NCBI GenBank assembly: GCA_002839825.1
Contig: PGYU01000010.1
Location: forward strand, 1 to 64,000
DNA from: Ignavibacteriae bacterium HGW-Ignavibacteriae-1
GTDB lineage: Bacteria > Bacteroidota > Ignavibacteria > Kapaibacteriales > UBA2268
Direction: 5' to 3'
Length of the DNA stretch: 64,000 bases
Part shown: piece by piece, positions 45,158 through 53,047 of the stretch
Position numbering within the stretch: the first letter of the stretch is position 1
How the letters are laid out: each line of letters opens with the position of its first letter
Made by a program: the position numbers and the translations under genes
The notes under the pieces: generated by a model
Databases searched by the model: none
What the model was told of the DNA's origin: nothing
The model's input: the letters and a program-made list of their open reading frames with translations, nothing else

Positions 45158-45985
45158 ATGTCGAAAAGTAAAAACATCCTTTTGTGGGTATTCGCTGTGG
45201 TGTTCATGGTTGTAATTGCAATCTATCAGCGTTCAACCGGACCGACTTATCCGGAAAAAGGCGAGATTGAAATTAGCGGTACTACGGTTGATTTCAGCTT
45301 GCCAAGAAGTTTTGGAGACCCGGGAGATTGTCCTGTTATAATAGTGAACGAAGACCGTTCGATTATCGGCAAGATGAAATACAAACGTTTCAAAAGCCAT
45401 GACGAATGGACAATTGTGGATATGGAGCGTCGTGGCGATACATTGATTTCGTATATTCCGAGTCAGCCACCTGCCGGAAAGGTGCAATATGAAATTTTAC
45501 TTGGCAAACAAGATGATTTGCTCAAATCAATCACCCAGGAAGATGTAGTAATGCGATACAAAGGCTACGTGCCTACTTACTTTTTGATCCCTCACATTCT
45601 GGCAATGTTTTTGGCAATGGTGTTTTCTACCCGTGCTGCACTTGAAGTGCTTTTCAAGGGAAATAAGGTGTACAAACTTGCACTTTGGACCACGATTTTA
45701 TTTTTCATTGGTGGATTTATGCTCGGACCAATCATCCAATGGTATGCATTCGGGGATTTTTGGACGGGGCTGCCATTCGGAACTGATTTGACCGACAACA
45801 AAACACTGATTTCATTTGTGGCTTGGTTGATTGCACTCTGGAGACTAAAACGTCATCCGGAACAAACTTGGTGGGCATTGATTGCAGCCGGAGTTTTGTT
45901 GGCAATTTATTTGATTCCTCACAGCGTAATGGGTTCAGAGCTTGATTTCACAACCGAAACGCCAACTCCGACAAACAAATTTTAA
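45158..45985 (+). CDS. Membrane protein of unknown function
   Basis: A 275-residue protein: an N-terminal anchor (about 7-24), an exported beta-rich domain (about 35-140), then four hydrophobic segments (about 143-160, 173-195, 214-230 and 237-255). It has a conserved-looking QPPAGKVQYEILLG segment, and the C-terminus is Thr/Pro-rich. I recognise no named family; similar proteins are, as far as I recall, hypothetical in FCB genomes. It begins 20 bp after the S41 peptidase gene and ends 13 bp before the ADH gene, so the three are likely one operon. Confidence 0.65.
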   Translation: MSKSKNILLWVFAVVFMVVIAIYQRSTGPTYPEKGEIEISGTTVDFSLPRSFGDPGDCPVIIVNEDRSIIGKMKYKRFKSHDEWTIVDMERRGDTLISYIPSQPPAGKVQYEILLGKQDDLLKSITQEDVVMRYKGYVPTYFLIPHILAMFLAMVFSTRAALEVLFKGNKVYKLALWTTILFFIGGFMLGPIIQWYAFGDFWTGLPFGTDLTDNKTLISFVAWLIALWRLKRHPEQTWWALIAAGVLLAIYLIPHSVMGSELDFTTETPTPTNKF

Positions 45986-45998
45986 TTGGAAATAGATA

Positions 45999-47141
45999 AT
46001 GGATAATTTTAAATTTCACAATCCTGTCAAAATCATTTTCGGGAAAGATACAATTCGCGAAATTGGCTCCGAGATACATTCATACGGCATTTCGAAAGTA
46101 TTGATTTTGATGGGTAGTGGTTCAGTAAAAAAGAACGGAGTTTATGAGCAAGTGACTGATTCGCTCGAAAAGTACGGCATAGATTATGTCGAACAATGGG
46201 GAGTAACACCCAATCCTATTCTCAGCCATACTGAAGAATCTCTCGAAATTGCTCGCAAAGAACAAGTTCAGGCAGTTTTAGCTGTTGGAGGCGGCTCTGT
46301 CATTGATGAAGCTAAAGCAATTGCTGCAGCATACTACGCACCTGATGTTTGGTCTTTATTCGAAAAGACTTACAAAGCGACTAATGCCTTGCCGCTTTTT
46401 ACAGTGCTGACAATTTCAGCAACTGCAAGCGAAATCAACTCTTTTTTTGTCTTGACAAATGACAGGGAGAACAAAAAATGGTCATGTGGCTCGCCACATG
46501 TTTATCCCAAAGTTTCAATCATTGACCCAACAGTTCAGAAGTATTTGCCGATAAATCAAACCATAAACGGTGGCGTTGACACACTCTCGCATATAATGGA
46601 ATTCTATTTCATGGGCGAGAACGAGGAATCAACGCTATCAATCAACGAGGCATTGATGCGGACTGTCATCAAATCAGTTGATGAATTGGTGTCAGACCCA
46701 CTCAATTACGATTGGCGGGCAAATTTGGCTTGGTGCAGCTCTCTTGCATTGCAAGGAATCACAAGCGTTTCGATGGGTGGCGGAGAATTTGCATGTCACC
46801 GAATCGAACACGCAATTAGTGCATTGTACCCAAGTGTAGCCCACGCCGAAGGTTTATCCGTGCTTTTTCCGGCATGGATTGAATACGTAAGTTCGCTCAA
46901 GCCGCATATTTTCGAGCGCTGGGCTAAAAACGTTTGGGAAGTAGATTCAGTCGCGGCAGGAATCGAAAAAATGAAAGAAAAATTCAAATACTGGGGAGCA
47001 CCCGTTTCCTTGAGCGAATTAGACATAGAGCAGGATGAGTTCGAGAAAATCGCCGAAAATGCTTTATTGATAGGCGAAGTCGGGAAAATCAAAGAATTGA
47101 ATAAGCAAGATATTATCAGCATTTTGAATATTGCACAATAA
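45999..47141 (+). CDS. Iron-containing alcohol dehydrogenase
   Basis: A 380-residue group III alcohol dehydrogenase, similar in pattern to butanol dehydrogenase/YqhD types. The NAD(P)-binding motif is AVGGGSVIDEAKAIA (about 96-110). The metal ligands can be placed as Asp in GGVDTLSHIMEF, His in the same segment, and two more His in RIEHAIS and SVAHAEGL. It would interconvert an alcohol and an aldehyde or ketone; the substrate is unknown. The N-terminus is complete (FHNPVKIIFGKDTI). Confidence 0.9.
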   Translation: MDNFKFHNPVKIIFGKDTIREIGSEIHSYGISKVLILMGSGSVKKNGVYEQVTDSLEKYGIDYVEQWGVTPNPILSHTEESLEIARKEQVQAVLAVGGGSVIDEAKAIAAAYYAPDVWSLFEKTYKATNALPLFTVLTISATASEINSFFVLTNDRENKKWSCGSPHVYPKVSIIDPTVQKYLPINQTINGGVDTLSHIMEFYFMGENEESTLSINEALMRTVIKSVDELVSDPLNYDWRANLAWCSSLALQGITSVSMGGGEFACHRIEHAISALYPSVAHAEGLSVLFPAWIEYVSSLKPHIFERWAKNVWEVDSVAAGIEKMKEKFKYWGAPVSLSELDIEQDEFEKIAENALLIGEVGKIKELNKQDIISILNIAQ

Positions 47142-47153
47142 TTTAAGGGATTT

Positions 47154-47627
47154 ATGGCAACATTTTCAATTGAAAGCAATGGCAGATTGGAAAGAACGGC
47201 AATTTATTATAATGGTGAGCAACTTTCGGGATTGAAAGAACTATTTCTGAACATGGACGAGGACGGCACTTATGATGCTATCATACAATACGAAGGCACC
47301 GACAAGAAAATCCATACAAAGGATATATTTTTTGATTACTTCGATAATGTCAAGGTAACTCCTCCGGTTTTTACTGCCGAAGAGGCGAAAAGTTTGAGAT
47401 TATTTACTATCGAAAGCGATGGAATCATAGACAATACTGAGATTTTTTTAGATGAAGAACCACTTGACGGAGTTGTAAATGTTTTTATTCACATCAAACC
47501 CACCGAAAACAAAAGTGGCTTAAAGTCGTTATTTAATAAAAATTCCATTCCTGATTTGGTTGAATTCAGAGCAGAAATAACTTACAGGAATATGGATAAT
47601 ACATTAGAAACAGAGGAGATTTTTTGA
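47154..47627 (+). CDS. Small protein with internal duplication, unknown function
   Basis: A 157-residue protein without signal peptide. It is made of two similar halves: FSIESNGRLERTAIYYNGEQ (about 4-23) matches FTIESDGIIDNTEIFLDEEP (about 83-102), each followed by a hydrophobic strand. It may be a two-domain beta-sandwich. I recognise no family. Its stop overlaps the next ATG by one base (TGATG), so the two are translationally coupled. Confidence 0.6.
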   Translation: MATFSIESNGRLERTAIYYNGEQLSGLKELFLNMDEDGTYDAIIQYEGTDKKIHTKDIFFDYFDNVKVTPPVFTAEEAKSLRLFTIESDGIIDNTEIFLDEEPLDGVVNVFIHIKPTENKSGLKSLFNKNSIPDLVEFRAEITYRNMDNTLETEEIF

Positions 47628-48286
47628 TGAAGTTTATCATTTTTTTTGTTGTAACATTTTTCATAAATATAAGCATTTCATATTCAAGTTCCGATTTTCA
47701 AAGCACATCTAATTTTGATATTAAATTCAAATTTTCAGTTCCAAATTTCGGGATAGATTTAAATTCATTCGATTGGCAAAAATCATTCGAATCACGTCGT
47801 GGTGGCAGTTTCGGACGTTCACGTGGTACTCGTACACGTTCGAGCACTCGCAGCGGAACTCAAACAGCACCTATTAATAGACAGAAGCAACCATCATTCG
47901 GTGGTCAACGCATGACCAGTCAGACTGCCCAAGCAAAATACGGTGCACCAAGAAGAACCGAATCTATGCGTACAAGTAATGCAGCCGGTGGTCAAACAGA
48001 TTACCGCGTCAATCATTATGGTGGATTCTCGAGCTCATTGATGACCGGTTACATGATGGGCAATATGGCATGGTGGATGACTGCTCCGGCATTCTTTTAC
48101 ACACGACCTAATTACGTAGAAAATGAGGACGGTACGGTTGACGTTTATCCGCCATCATTCAGTTTCGGTAAGCTTTTTACATTTTTGATTGTGATATATG
48201 TTATCGTATATTTCATCAGATTTATGAGAACGGCTTCCAGACAAGCTCGAGAGCAAGAACCACAGTCTTATTCATCATTCGGTTGA
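47627..48286 (+). CDS. Exported/membrane protein with Arg-Ser-Gly-rich segment
   Basis: A 219-residue protein. An N-terminal signal (about 2-17) leads to a low-complexity stretch rich in Arg, Ser, Thr and Gly (about 48-110), e.g. RGGSFGRSRGTRTRSST. Then follow a hydrophobic Gly/Met segment with MTGYMMGNMAWWM (about 140-152), and a C-terminal membrane helix (about 180-200). I recognise no family. It is coupled to the preceding gene. Confidence 0.6.
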   Translation: MKFIIFFVVTFFINISISYSSSDFQSTSNFDIKFKFSVPNFGIDLNSFDWQKSFESRRGGSFGRSRGTRTRSSTRSGTQTAPINRQKQPSFGGQRMTSQTAQAKYGAPRRTESMRTSNAAGGQTDYRVNHYGGFSSSLMTGYMMGNMAWWMTAPAFFYTRPNYVENEDGTVDVYPPSFSFGKLFTFLIVIYVIVYFIRFMRTASRQAREQEPQSYSSFG

Positions 48287-48312
48287 AATCCGAATAAAAT
48301 ACACCAACAATA

Positions 48313-49635
48313 ATGGATGAACTCTTTGCATCGGCGGAATCATTAAGCGACAGCGTTTCTGTTCCGCTTGCTGAACGCATGCGACCCAAAGCATTATCCG
48401 ATATTATTGGTCAAGAACATCTGCTCGGCGCTGACGGTGCGATTACTCGTATGGTCAAATCGGGAAATATTCAATCTATCATATTCTGGGGACCTCCGGG
48501 AGTCGGGAAAACGACTCTTGCTTACGCAATAGCATCCGAAAGCGACTACAGATTTTTGCGTATTTCGGCGGTAGAAGCCGGAGTCAAAGAATTACGCGAA
48601 ATTATCAACTCCGCACAAGCAAATCGCTCTCGCGGTATTCGGACAATTTTATTTATAGATGAAATTCACCGATTCAACAAATCGCAGCAAGATGCCTTGC
48701 TCCATGCAGTCGAGCGTGGAATCTTAGTTTTGATTGGTGCGACTACAGAAAATCCATCGTTTGAAGTAAATTCAGCTCTTCTAAGCCGATGCCGAGTCTA
48801 TAAATTATCGCCATTGCAAGATTCGCACCTGAAGGAATTGATTTCAAAAGCTATCACCGAAGATGAAGCTTTTTCAAAATTCAATATTACAATTGCTGAT
48901 TGGGAAGCGATACTAATTCCGTCAGGCTCGGATGCGAGAACTGCACTGAATATTTTGGAATCGTCTGTCGCTTTTGTGGCGGCAGAATCAGAAACTGATG
49001 TGGTAATTGACAGAAGCGTAATCGAAAAAGTAATCCAGAGCAAAGTTCCGCTCTACGACAAATCGGGCGAATCCCACTACGACACAATCTCTGCATTTAT
49101 CAAGTCTATGCGTGGTTCCGACCCTGACGCTGCATTATTTTGGATGGCAAAAATGCTCGAATCCGGCGAAGACCCGAAATTTATCGCTCGACGAATGGTA
49201 GTATTTGCCAGTGAGGACATAGGCAATGCCGACCCAATGGCATTGACTATTGCAGTAGCGGTTTTCAATGCTGTAACTTTCATCGGAATGCCCGAATGTA
49301 GCATTAATTTGGCACAAGGCGTTACTTACCTTGCTTCGGCACCCAAATCGAACGCTTCATACATCGCAATCAACCAAGTTATGAGCGATATTCGCAATGG
49401 AATTGATACGACGGTGCCCATGAAGTTGAGAAATGCTCCGACAAAGTTCATGAAATCTGAAGGATACGGCAAAGACTACAAGTATCCTCATGATTTCGAA
49501 GGACATTTTGTTGATGAAAAATATTTCCCGGATTCACTAAAGCCCAAAATCTATTACAATGCCACAGAAATTGGCAAAGAAGCCGAAATTGCCTTACGAC
49601 TTAAATCATTGTGGAAACATAGGAACAAAAAATAG
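48313..49635 (+). CDS. rarA: Replication-associated recombination protein A (RarA/MgsA)
   Basis: An AAA+ ATPase of the clamp-loader group that acts at stalled replication forks. The 440-residue protein begins PLAERMRPKALSDIIGQEHL (about 18-37) and carries Walker A GPPGVGKT, Walker B LFIDEIHRFN, and sensor 1 GATTENPSF. Its C-terminal tetramerisation domain is typical (SGEDPKFIARRMVVFASEDIG). The convergent lipoprotein gene begins 7 bp after its stop. Confidence 0.93.
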   Translation: MDELFASAESLSDSVSVPLAERMRPKALSDIIGQEHLLGADGAITRMVKSGNIQSIIFWGPPGVGKTTLAYAIASESDYRFLRISAVEAGVKELREIINSAQANRSRGIRTILFIDEIHRFNKSQQDALLHAVERGILVLIGATTENPSFEVNSALLSRCRVYKLSPLQDSHLKELISKAITEDEAFSKFNITIADWEAILIPSGSDARTALNILESSVAFVAAESETDVVIDRSVIEKVIQSKVPLYDKSGESHYDTISAFIKSMRGSDPDAALFWMAKMLESGEDPKFIARRMVVFASEDIGNADPMALTIAVAVFNAVTFIGMPECSINLAQGVTYLASAPKSNASYIAINQVMSDIRNGIDTTVPMKLRNAPTKFMKSEGYGKDYKYPHDFEGHFVDEKYFPDSLKPKIYYNATEIGKEAEIALRLKSLWKHRNKK

Positions 49636-49642
49636 AAGCGTC

Positions 49643-50272
49643 CTATCTCCACTCTTTGTCAATAACTGTTATACGACTGGGATATGTAAGTGGACCTATC
49701 GCGGTGTTTACAGTTGGTTTGATATCAAGCTTGACTTTTGATGCCGTTCCATTTACTCCGCCAAGTGCTAAAGCCAAATTCAAGATACTTTCATAGCTAC
49801 GATTACCAAAGAATTGCAACAAATCAAGCGACATCGAAAGCGGAATAGTCACAGATTGACCGGTGCCGGGAACACTGATTGGTGCTTGAATATCGCCTGC
49901 AATTGTTGGAACATCATCCAAAATCAACCGATAATCCAAACCTGCGATTGTAGCATTAGTTTTTTGAGTATTATTTGTGCCGTCATTTGGATTCAAAGCG
50001 TTCAGATTGACGATAAAGCTTGCCGGAAAGCTTTTCGTAGCAAAGGCATTGGTCAATTTCATTCCATCACTGATGTTAAAATCCGTCACGGAGCGCTTGC
50101 TTCCTAAATCAATCCCGACAAGGCGGAAATTGGTAACATTGTCGAGCTTGAATTGCAATTTGGAGACGTTTGCGAGCGTGTTGGAAATGTCTTTGATTGC
50201 GTTGCAACCTTGAAAAACGAAAGCTGAAAGCACAAAAGCTAAAGCTGTCAATATTATTACATTTTTTTTCAT
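49643..50272 (-). CDS. Lipoprotein, possibly LEA14/WHy-like
   Basis: A 209-residue lipoprotein (FQGC, Cys at about 23). The mature part has alternating strands (FKLDNVTNFRLVGIDL, FIVNLNALNPND) that resemble LEA type-2/water-stress-hypersensitivity domains, which adopt a fibronectin-like fold. This assignment is tentative. It is convergent with rarA, and a terminator of the response regulator lies upstream of it. Confidence 0.6.
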   Translation of the reverse strand: MKKNVIILTALAFVLSAFVFQGCNAIKDISNTLANVSKLQFKLDNVTNFRLVGIDLGSKRSVTDFNISDGMKLTNAFATKSFPASFIVNLNALNPNDGTNNTQKTNATIAGLDYRLILDDVPTIAGDIQAPISVPGTGQSVTIPLSMSLDLLQFFGNRSYESILNLALALGGVNGTASKVKLDIKPTVNTAIGPLTYPSRITVIDKEWR

Positions 50273-50324
50273 AATTTCACCATAATAGTTAATTTATACA
50301 TCAGTATGACGAATCAATTTGCAA

Positions 50325-50360
50325 AATAAAAAAGACCAACAAAAATAAATTCGTTGGTCT
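50325..50360 (-). terminator. Intrinsic terminator after the response regulator
   Basis: On the minus strand, AGACCAAC (50360-50353) pairs with GTTGGTCT (50340-50333) and is followed by a T-run (an A-run on the plus strand near 50327-50333). It lies 20 bp after the response regulator stop. Confidence 0.85.
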
Positions 50361-50379
50361 CAATCGAATATGTGAAATT

Positions 50380-50850
50380 TCACAGTTCTAATGCTTTCTT
50401 AGCATCATCTTTCGAGATTTTGCCTTCCACTAAATCATTAACGAGACTCTTATATTTAATAAGTTCTTTGTGGGCGAGATTCAAATTAGTCATCAATTTG
50501 ACCTTCGCAACAAGTAACTTCTCTTCTATTGGTTTGCTCAAGAAATCGTCGCCACCTGATTCGATAGATTTTAATTGATTCGGTATATCGTTGAGGGCAG
50601 TGACAATAACCACGGGGATATGTCTTGTGGCGTCGTTTTCCTTAAGTTTGGAAACCGTTTCGTAGCCGTCCATTCGCGGCATCATCACGTCTAAGACTAT
50701 CGCATCGGGCATTCGTGCATCCACTTTCTCTAAACACTCGATTCCGTCAAATGCCTCTCCGGCTTCGTATCCATTTGCTTCGAGATAGCGCTTAAGCAAT
50801 TTCGTAGTTATTTTGTTATCATCTACAACTAATACATAAGGTCTGTTCAT
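50380..50850 (-). CDS. Response regulator, CheY-like receiver
   Basis: A 156-residue single-domain response regulator. The phosphorylation site is Asp in IVLDVMMPRMDG (about 54), with the acidic pair in VVDDN (about 9-10), Thr in IVTAL and Lys in SKPI. After the receiver (about 1-122) comes a 34-residue helical tail without a DNA-binding motif. It probably acts through protein-protein contacts. No histidine kinase is adjacent. Confidence 0.9.
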   Translation of the reverse strand: MNRPYVLVVDDNKITTKLLKRYLEANGYEAGEAFDGIECLEKVDARMPDAIVLDVMMPRMDGYETVSKLKENDATRHIPVVIVTALNDIPNQLKSIESGGDDFLSKPIEEKLLVAKVKLMTNLNLAHKELIKYKSLVNDLVEGKISKDDAKKALEL

Positions 50851-50947
50851 TAATTATCCCTATCTGTTAAATCAATTTAGTTCAAAAGTAAAAGTTTTTG
50901 GTGTCAAAATCAAATGTAATATAAATAAATTTTGGCTACTCACAAAA

Positions 50948-51583
50948 TTAAATTTTACTCAGTATATGTTTGACTACACCCTTTATTCTAAATTTATGTT
51001 GCGAATTGATTATAATCGGTTGATAATCCGAATTTTCAGAAACAAGATGAACAACACTATCAATGACAGTATAGCGTTTGACATATAAGTTGCTGTCAAT
51101 TTCAGCTACTATAATCTGACCGTTTTCAGGAATTTCAAATGAATTTGCCAATAAGATGTCGCTTGATTTGATTCCGGCTCCAATCATCGAATCACCCACA
51201 ACATCGCAGACTATTAAATCAGCTTCTGCGATTCCAACTCTGTCGAATAAGTCTTCATTTGTAATTTTGAAATTCTCATTATCAGTTGGGAAATATTCCA
51301 AAATACGCATCCGCAAATCCGCAGATATATCCTTGAAACCGTGATTAAGCGTGTTTATATCCGGCACAAATCCTACAGATACGTTAATTTCCGATTCAGC
51401 CGTTTCAATCGCATGCTCATAATTTTCAAGCATACTTTTGTTAATCGCAAGCTTATGTAGTCGCTCGAGTTCGAGTTCGGCATGTTTGAGACCTTTCAAA
51501 CTGAGCAGATAATTTTTCCTGACCTCATTCATGAAGTTGATTTCATCTTTGTCATTCCCTCGAACTTCGCCTACTTTTGCCAT
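50948..51583 (-). CDS. S24 (LexA-like) peptidase domain, second half of a split repressor
   Basis: A 211-residue protein whose last 110 residues are an S24 peptidase domain: Ser in VGDSMIGAGIKSSD and Lys in YVKRYTV make up the LexA-type dyad. The N-terminal 90 residues are helical (possible coiled coil) with no helix-turn-helix. The HTH is encoded separately in the directly preceding gene. The ATG follows that gene's TAG without a gap. A complex of the two would resemble a phage CI/LexA repressor that self-cleaves on DNA damage. Confidence 0.85.
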   Translation of the reverse strand: MAKVGEVRGNDKDEINFMNEVRKNYLLSLKGLKHAELELERLHKLAINKSMLENYEHAIETAESEINVSVGFVPDINTLNHGFKDISADLRMRILEYFPTDNENFKITNEDLFDRVGIAEADLIVCDVVGDSMIGAGIKSSDILLANSFEIPENGQIIVAEIDSNLYVKRYTVIDSVVHLVSENSDYQPIIINSQHKFRIKGVVKHILSKI

Positions 51584-52000
51584 CTATTTATCCTTCTCCA
51601 ATCGTCCGGCAGATACTTTGTAAACATGCACCGGCTGTTTAGATTTAATGCTATCAAAATCACCTACAAATTCGCTTAACATTGCAATCGTCTTGCGGTC
51701 AGTGATATAGCCGTTTTCAAGCCGATAGAGCATTTTAGCAGCAAAATCTTTACCGGCTTTATTTGCTGCAAAGCACGAACCCTCGCCAGTGATGAGGTAA
51801 ATCGGATTGATGCCCCTATTATACAACTCATAGAGCAGCCTGATGGGAATCGAAGCCCTGCCAAGCTCGTAATTCGTGATTTTATCGCGCGTTTCGCCAA
51901 GCAAGAACGCAAACTGGTCGGCAGTCAATTTGCCACCTTCGTTGAACACATTGCGTATAAGTCGCAATCGGCGCCCTACTTCATTATTATAATCATTCAT
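51584..52000 (-). CDS. XRE-type helix-turn-helix protein, first half of a split repressor
   Basis: A 138-residue protein with an XRE HTH at about residues 24-62 (LTADQFAFLLGETRDKITNYELG), followed by IPIRLLYELYNRGINPIYLITGEG. This is typical of phage-type repressors whose HTH is normally fused to an S24 domain. The gene stops directly before the S24 gene. It is divergent from two small genes across a 139-bp region with two palindromic sites. Confidence 0.85.
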   Translation of the reverse strand: MNDYNNEVGRRLRLIRNVFNEGGKLTADQFAFLLGETRDKITNYELGRASIPIRLLYELYNRGINPIYLITGEGSCFAANKAGKDFAAKMLYRLENGYITDRKTIAMLSEFVGDFDSIKSKQPVHVYKVSAGRLEKDK

Positions 52001-52032
52001 AAATATTTTCTAAATAATTTTCTTGCATATTG

Positions 52033-52045
52033 TGTAGAATCTACA
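52033..52045. promoter_or_regulatory. Palindromic operator O1
   Basis: TGTAGAATCTACA is a perfect 13-bp palindrome around a central A. It shares TGTGTAnnAnnTACATA with O2 and lies 33 bp from the start of the XRE gene, in the divergent region. It is a likely operator for the split repressor. Confidence 0.65.
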
Positions 52046-52076
52046 TATTTTTGTTTCGTAAAATATTTACCTTATG

Positions 52077-52089
52077 TGTAATAATTACA
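52077..52089. promoter_or_regulatory. Palindromic operator O2
   Basis: TGTAATAATTACA is a second perfect 13-bp palindrome. Its centre is 44 bp from O1, about four helical turns, so it should face the same side of the DNA. An outer inverted pair, TTGCATAT (52023-52030) and ATATGCAA (52089-52096), encloses both sites. Confidence 0.65.
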
Positions 52090-52139
52090 TATGCAATATA
52101 AAGCATTTTTTTTAAATATCAAAATTTTTGGAGTAAATT

Positions 52140-52448
52140 ATGTCAAATACTCATTCAATCGCAGATTCGCTCGATGTCAGTGATGGGCTTATCGTAGTCC
52201 GGCTCGCATGTCCGGCAAACACTCGGCAAAGCGACGAACACGAATTGGAACACGCAATCGCCTTGTACTTTCTTGGGAAAATGGTCAAATTGCTGACCGA
52301 GAAAGCCTTCATCGAAGCGAGCAACGCCGACGACCTCATATTCCTATTCGAGGACTACATGGAAAACAATACAATCTTACGTAACGACAATTTTTTATTA
52401 GATTCAAATAATTTTGAAGAAGAGGAGGATTTTTATGGATGTCTATGA
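52140..52448 (+). CDS. Small acidic protein of unknown function
   Basis: A 102-residue protein with no signal peptide and an acidic C-terminus (NNFEEEEDFYGCL). GGAG lies about 7 nt before the ATG. It contains a DEHELEHAIALYFL helix and no recognised domain. It overlaps the Mor-like gene by 14 nt and is divergent from the split repressor, so it probably belongs to the regulated switch. Confidence 0.6.
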   Translation: MSNTHSIADSLDVSDGLIVVRLACPANTRQSDEHELEHAIALYFLGKMVKLLTEKAFIEASNADDLIFLFEDYMENNTILRNDNFLLDSNNFEEEEDFYGCL

Positions 52449-52698
52449 TATAATCACAATTGACGAAGTGACGCCCGACATGCAGCTACTGGCAGATGTT
52501 TGCGGCGAAGAAGCCATGCGCCAAATACTGCGCCATTTGGGCGGAACACAATTCTACATCCCCAAGATGAGCAAATTTGACAGATTTGTAATCAGATTCT
52601 ACAATCAAAACAAGGACAAACCCCTAAAATACACCGCCATCCAACTCGGAGTCTCCGAACAATACCTCCGAAACAAAATCGCCGAAATGAAGGGGTAG
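52435..52698 (+). CDS. Mor-like transcription activator
   Basis: An 87-residue protein whose pattern fits the Mor activator family of Mu-like phages: an N-terminal helical dimerisation region (DMQLLADVCGEEAMRQILRH), the GGTQFYIP beta segment (about 37-44), then a C-terminal HTH (IQLGVSEQYLRNKIAEM). Mor activates phage middle transcription. The ATG at 52435 has AGGAGG about 6 nt upstream. Its TAG stop lies within the start of a palindromic repeat unit. The assignment is by pattern recognition. Confidence 0.68.
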   Translation: MDVYDIITIDEVTPDMQLLADVCGEEAMRQILRHLGGTQFYIPKMSKFDRFVIRFYNQNKDKPLKYTAIQLGVSEQYLRNKIAEMKG

Positions 52699-52740
52699 GG
52701 ACGGCAGTACAAAAACATAGTCCACGGTTTCAACCGTGGG
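52695..52740. repeat. CCCACGG-family palindrome with its GTAGGGAC head
   Basis: GTAGGGACGGCAGTAC, then AAAAACATAGTCCACGG and the mirrored CCGTGGG. One arm base differs (TCCACGG). It is the fourth locus of this repeat family in the window, inserted at the stop codon of the Mor-like gene. Confidence 0.82.
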
Positions 52741-52780
52741 TTTTGCGTTTGATGGATTCATTTACAATTTTTGGTGGCTT

Positions 52781-52954
52781 AATCCCAAAGGGATTACATG
52801 TTTATAGATAAGATTTATGTAAGTTGCGCCGCGACCTCGAAGAGGTCGAATGTATATTATTGACAATTATACTATAAACATGTGACTCTTTCAGAGTCAA
52901 GAGGGGTTCACTATTTTTTTGCTATAAACATGTGACTCTTTCAGAGTCAAGAGG
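52781..52954. repeat. Second palindrome family: constant CTATAAACATGT tail with variable stems
   Basis: Two direct copies of CTATAAACATGT plus the stem GACTCT-TTC-AGAGTC lie at 52872-52904 and 52922-52954, 50 bp apart. An inverted copy (52781-52807) ends in the same tail, ACATGTTTATAG, but its stem is AATCCC-AAA-GGGATT. A fourth stem without the tail, GACCTC-GAA-GAGGTC, lies at 52833-52847. The stem sequence changes while the tail stays, as in REP-like elements. Together with the toxin remnants these fill the 460-bp gap before the Phd gene. Confidence 0.83.
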
Positions 52955-53047
52955 AGTCCATCTTAAAATGGTGCGGTCAAGCTTAAACCCTAAACTCTCA
53001 AGTATGGTCAATAGCTCCTTACCTGTGTAGCTTTTTAAATTGCTCAT
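52922..53047 (-). pseudogene. HicA toxin remnant, truncated
   Basis: A 41-codon frame starts MSNLKSYTGKELLTILESLG and continues FKLDR, matching the N-terminal half of HicA mRNA interferase toxins (the usual continuation is a KGSHH motif with the catalytic His). After about residue 25 the match ends, and the frame reads through the GACTCT palindromic repeat to a TAG. The catalytic His is therefore lost. The ATG overlaps the stop of the HicB remnant by ATGA, the normal coupling for hicBA. Confidence 0.62.

Noticed and set aside
50948-51583. Cellular LexA
   Set aside because: It lacks its own DNA-binding domain and is joined to a phage-type XRE gene; a true LexA has a fused winged helix.
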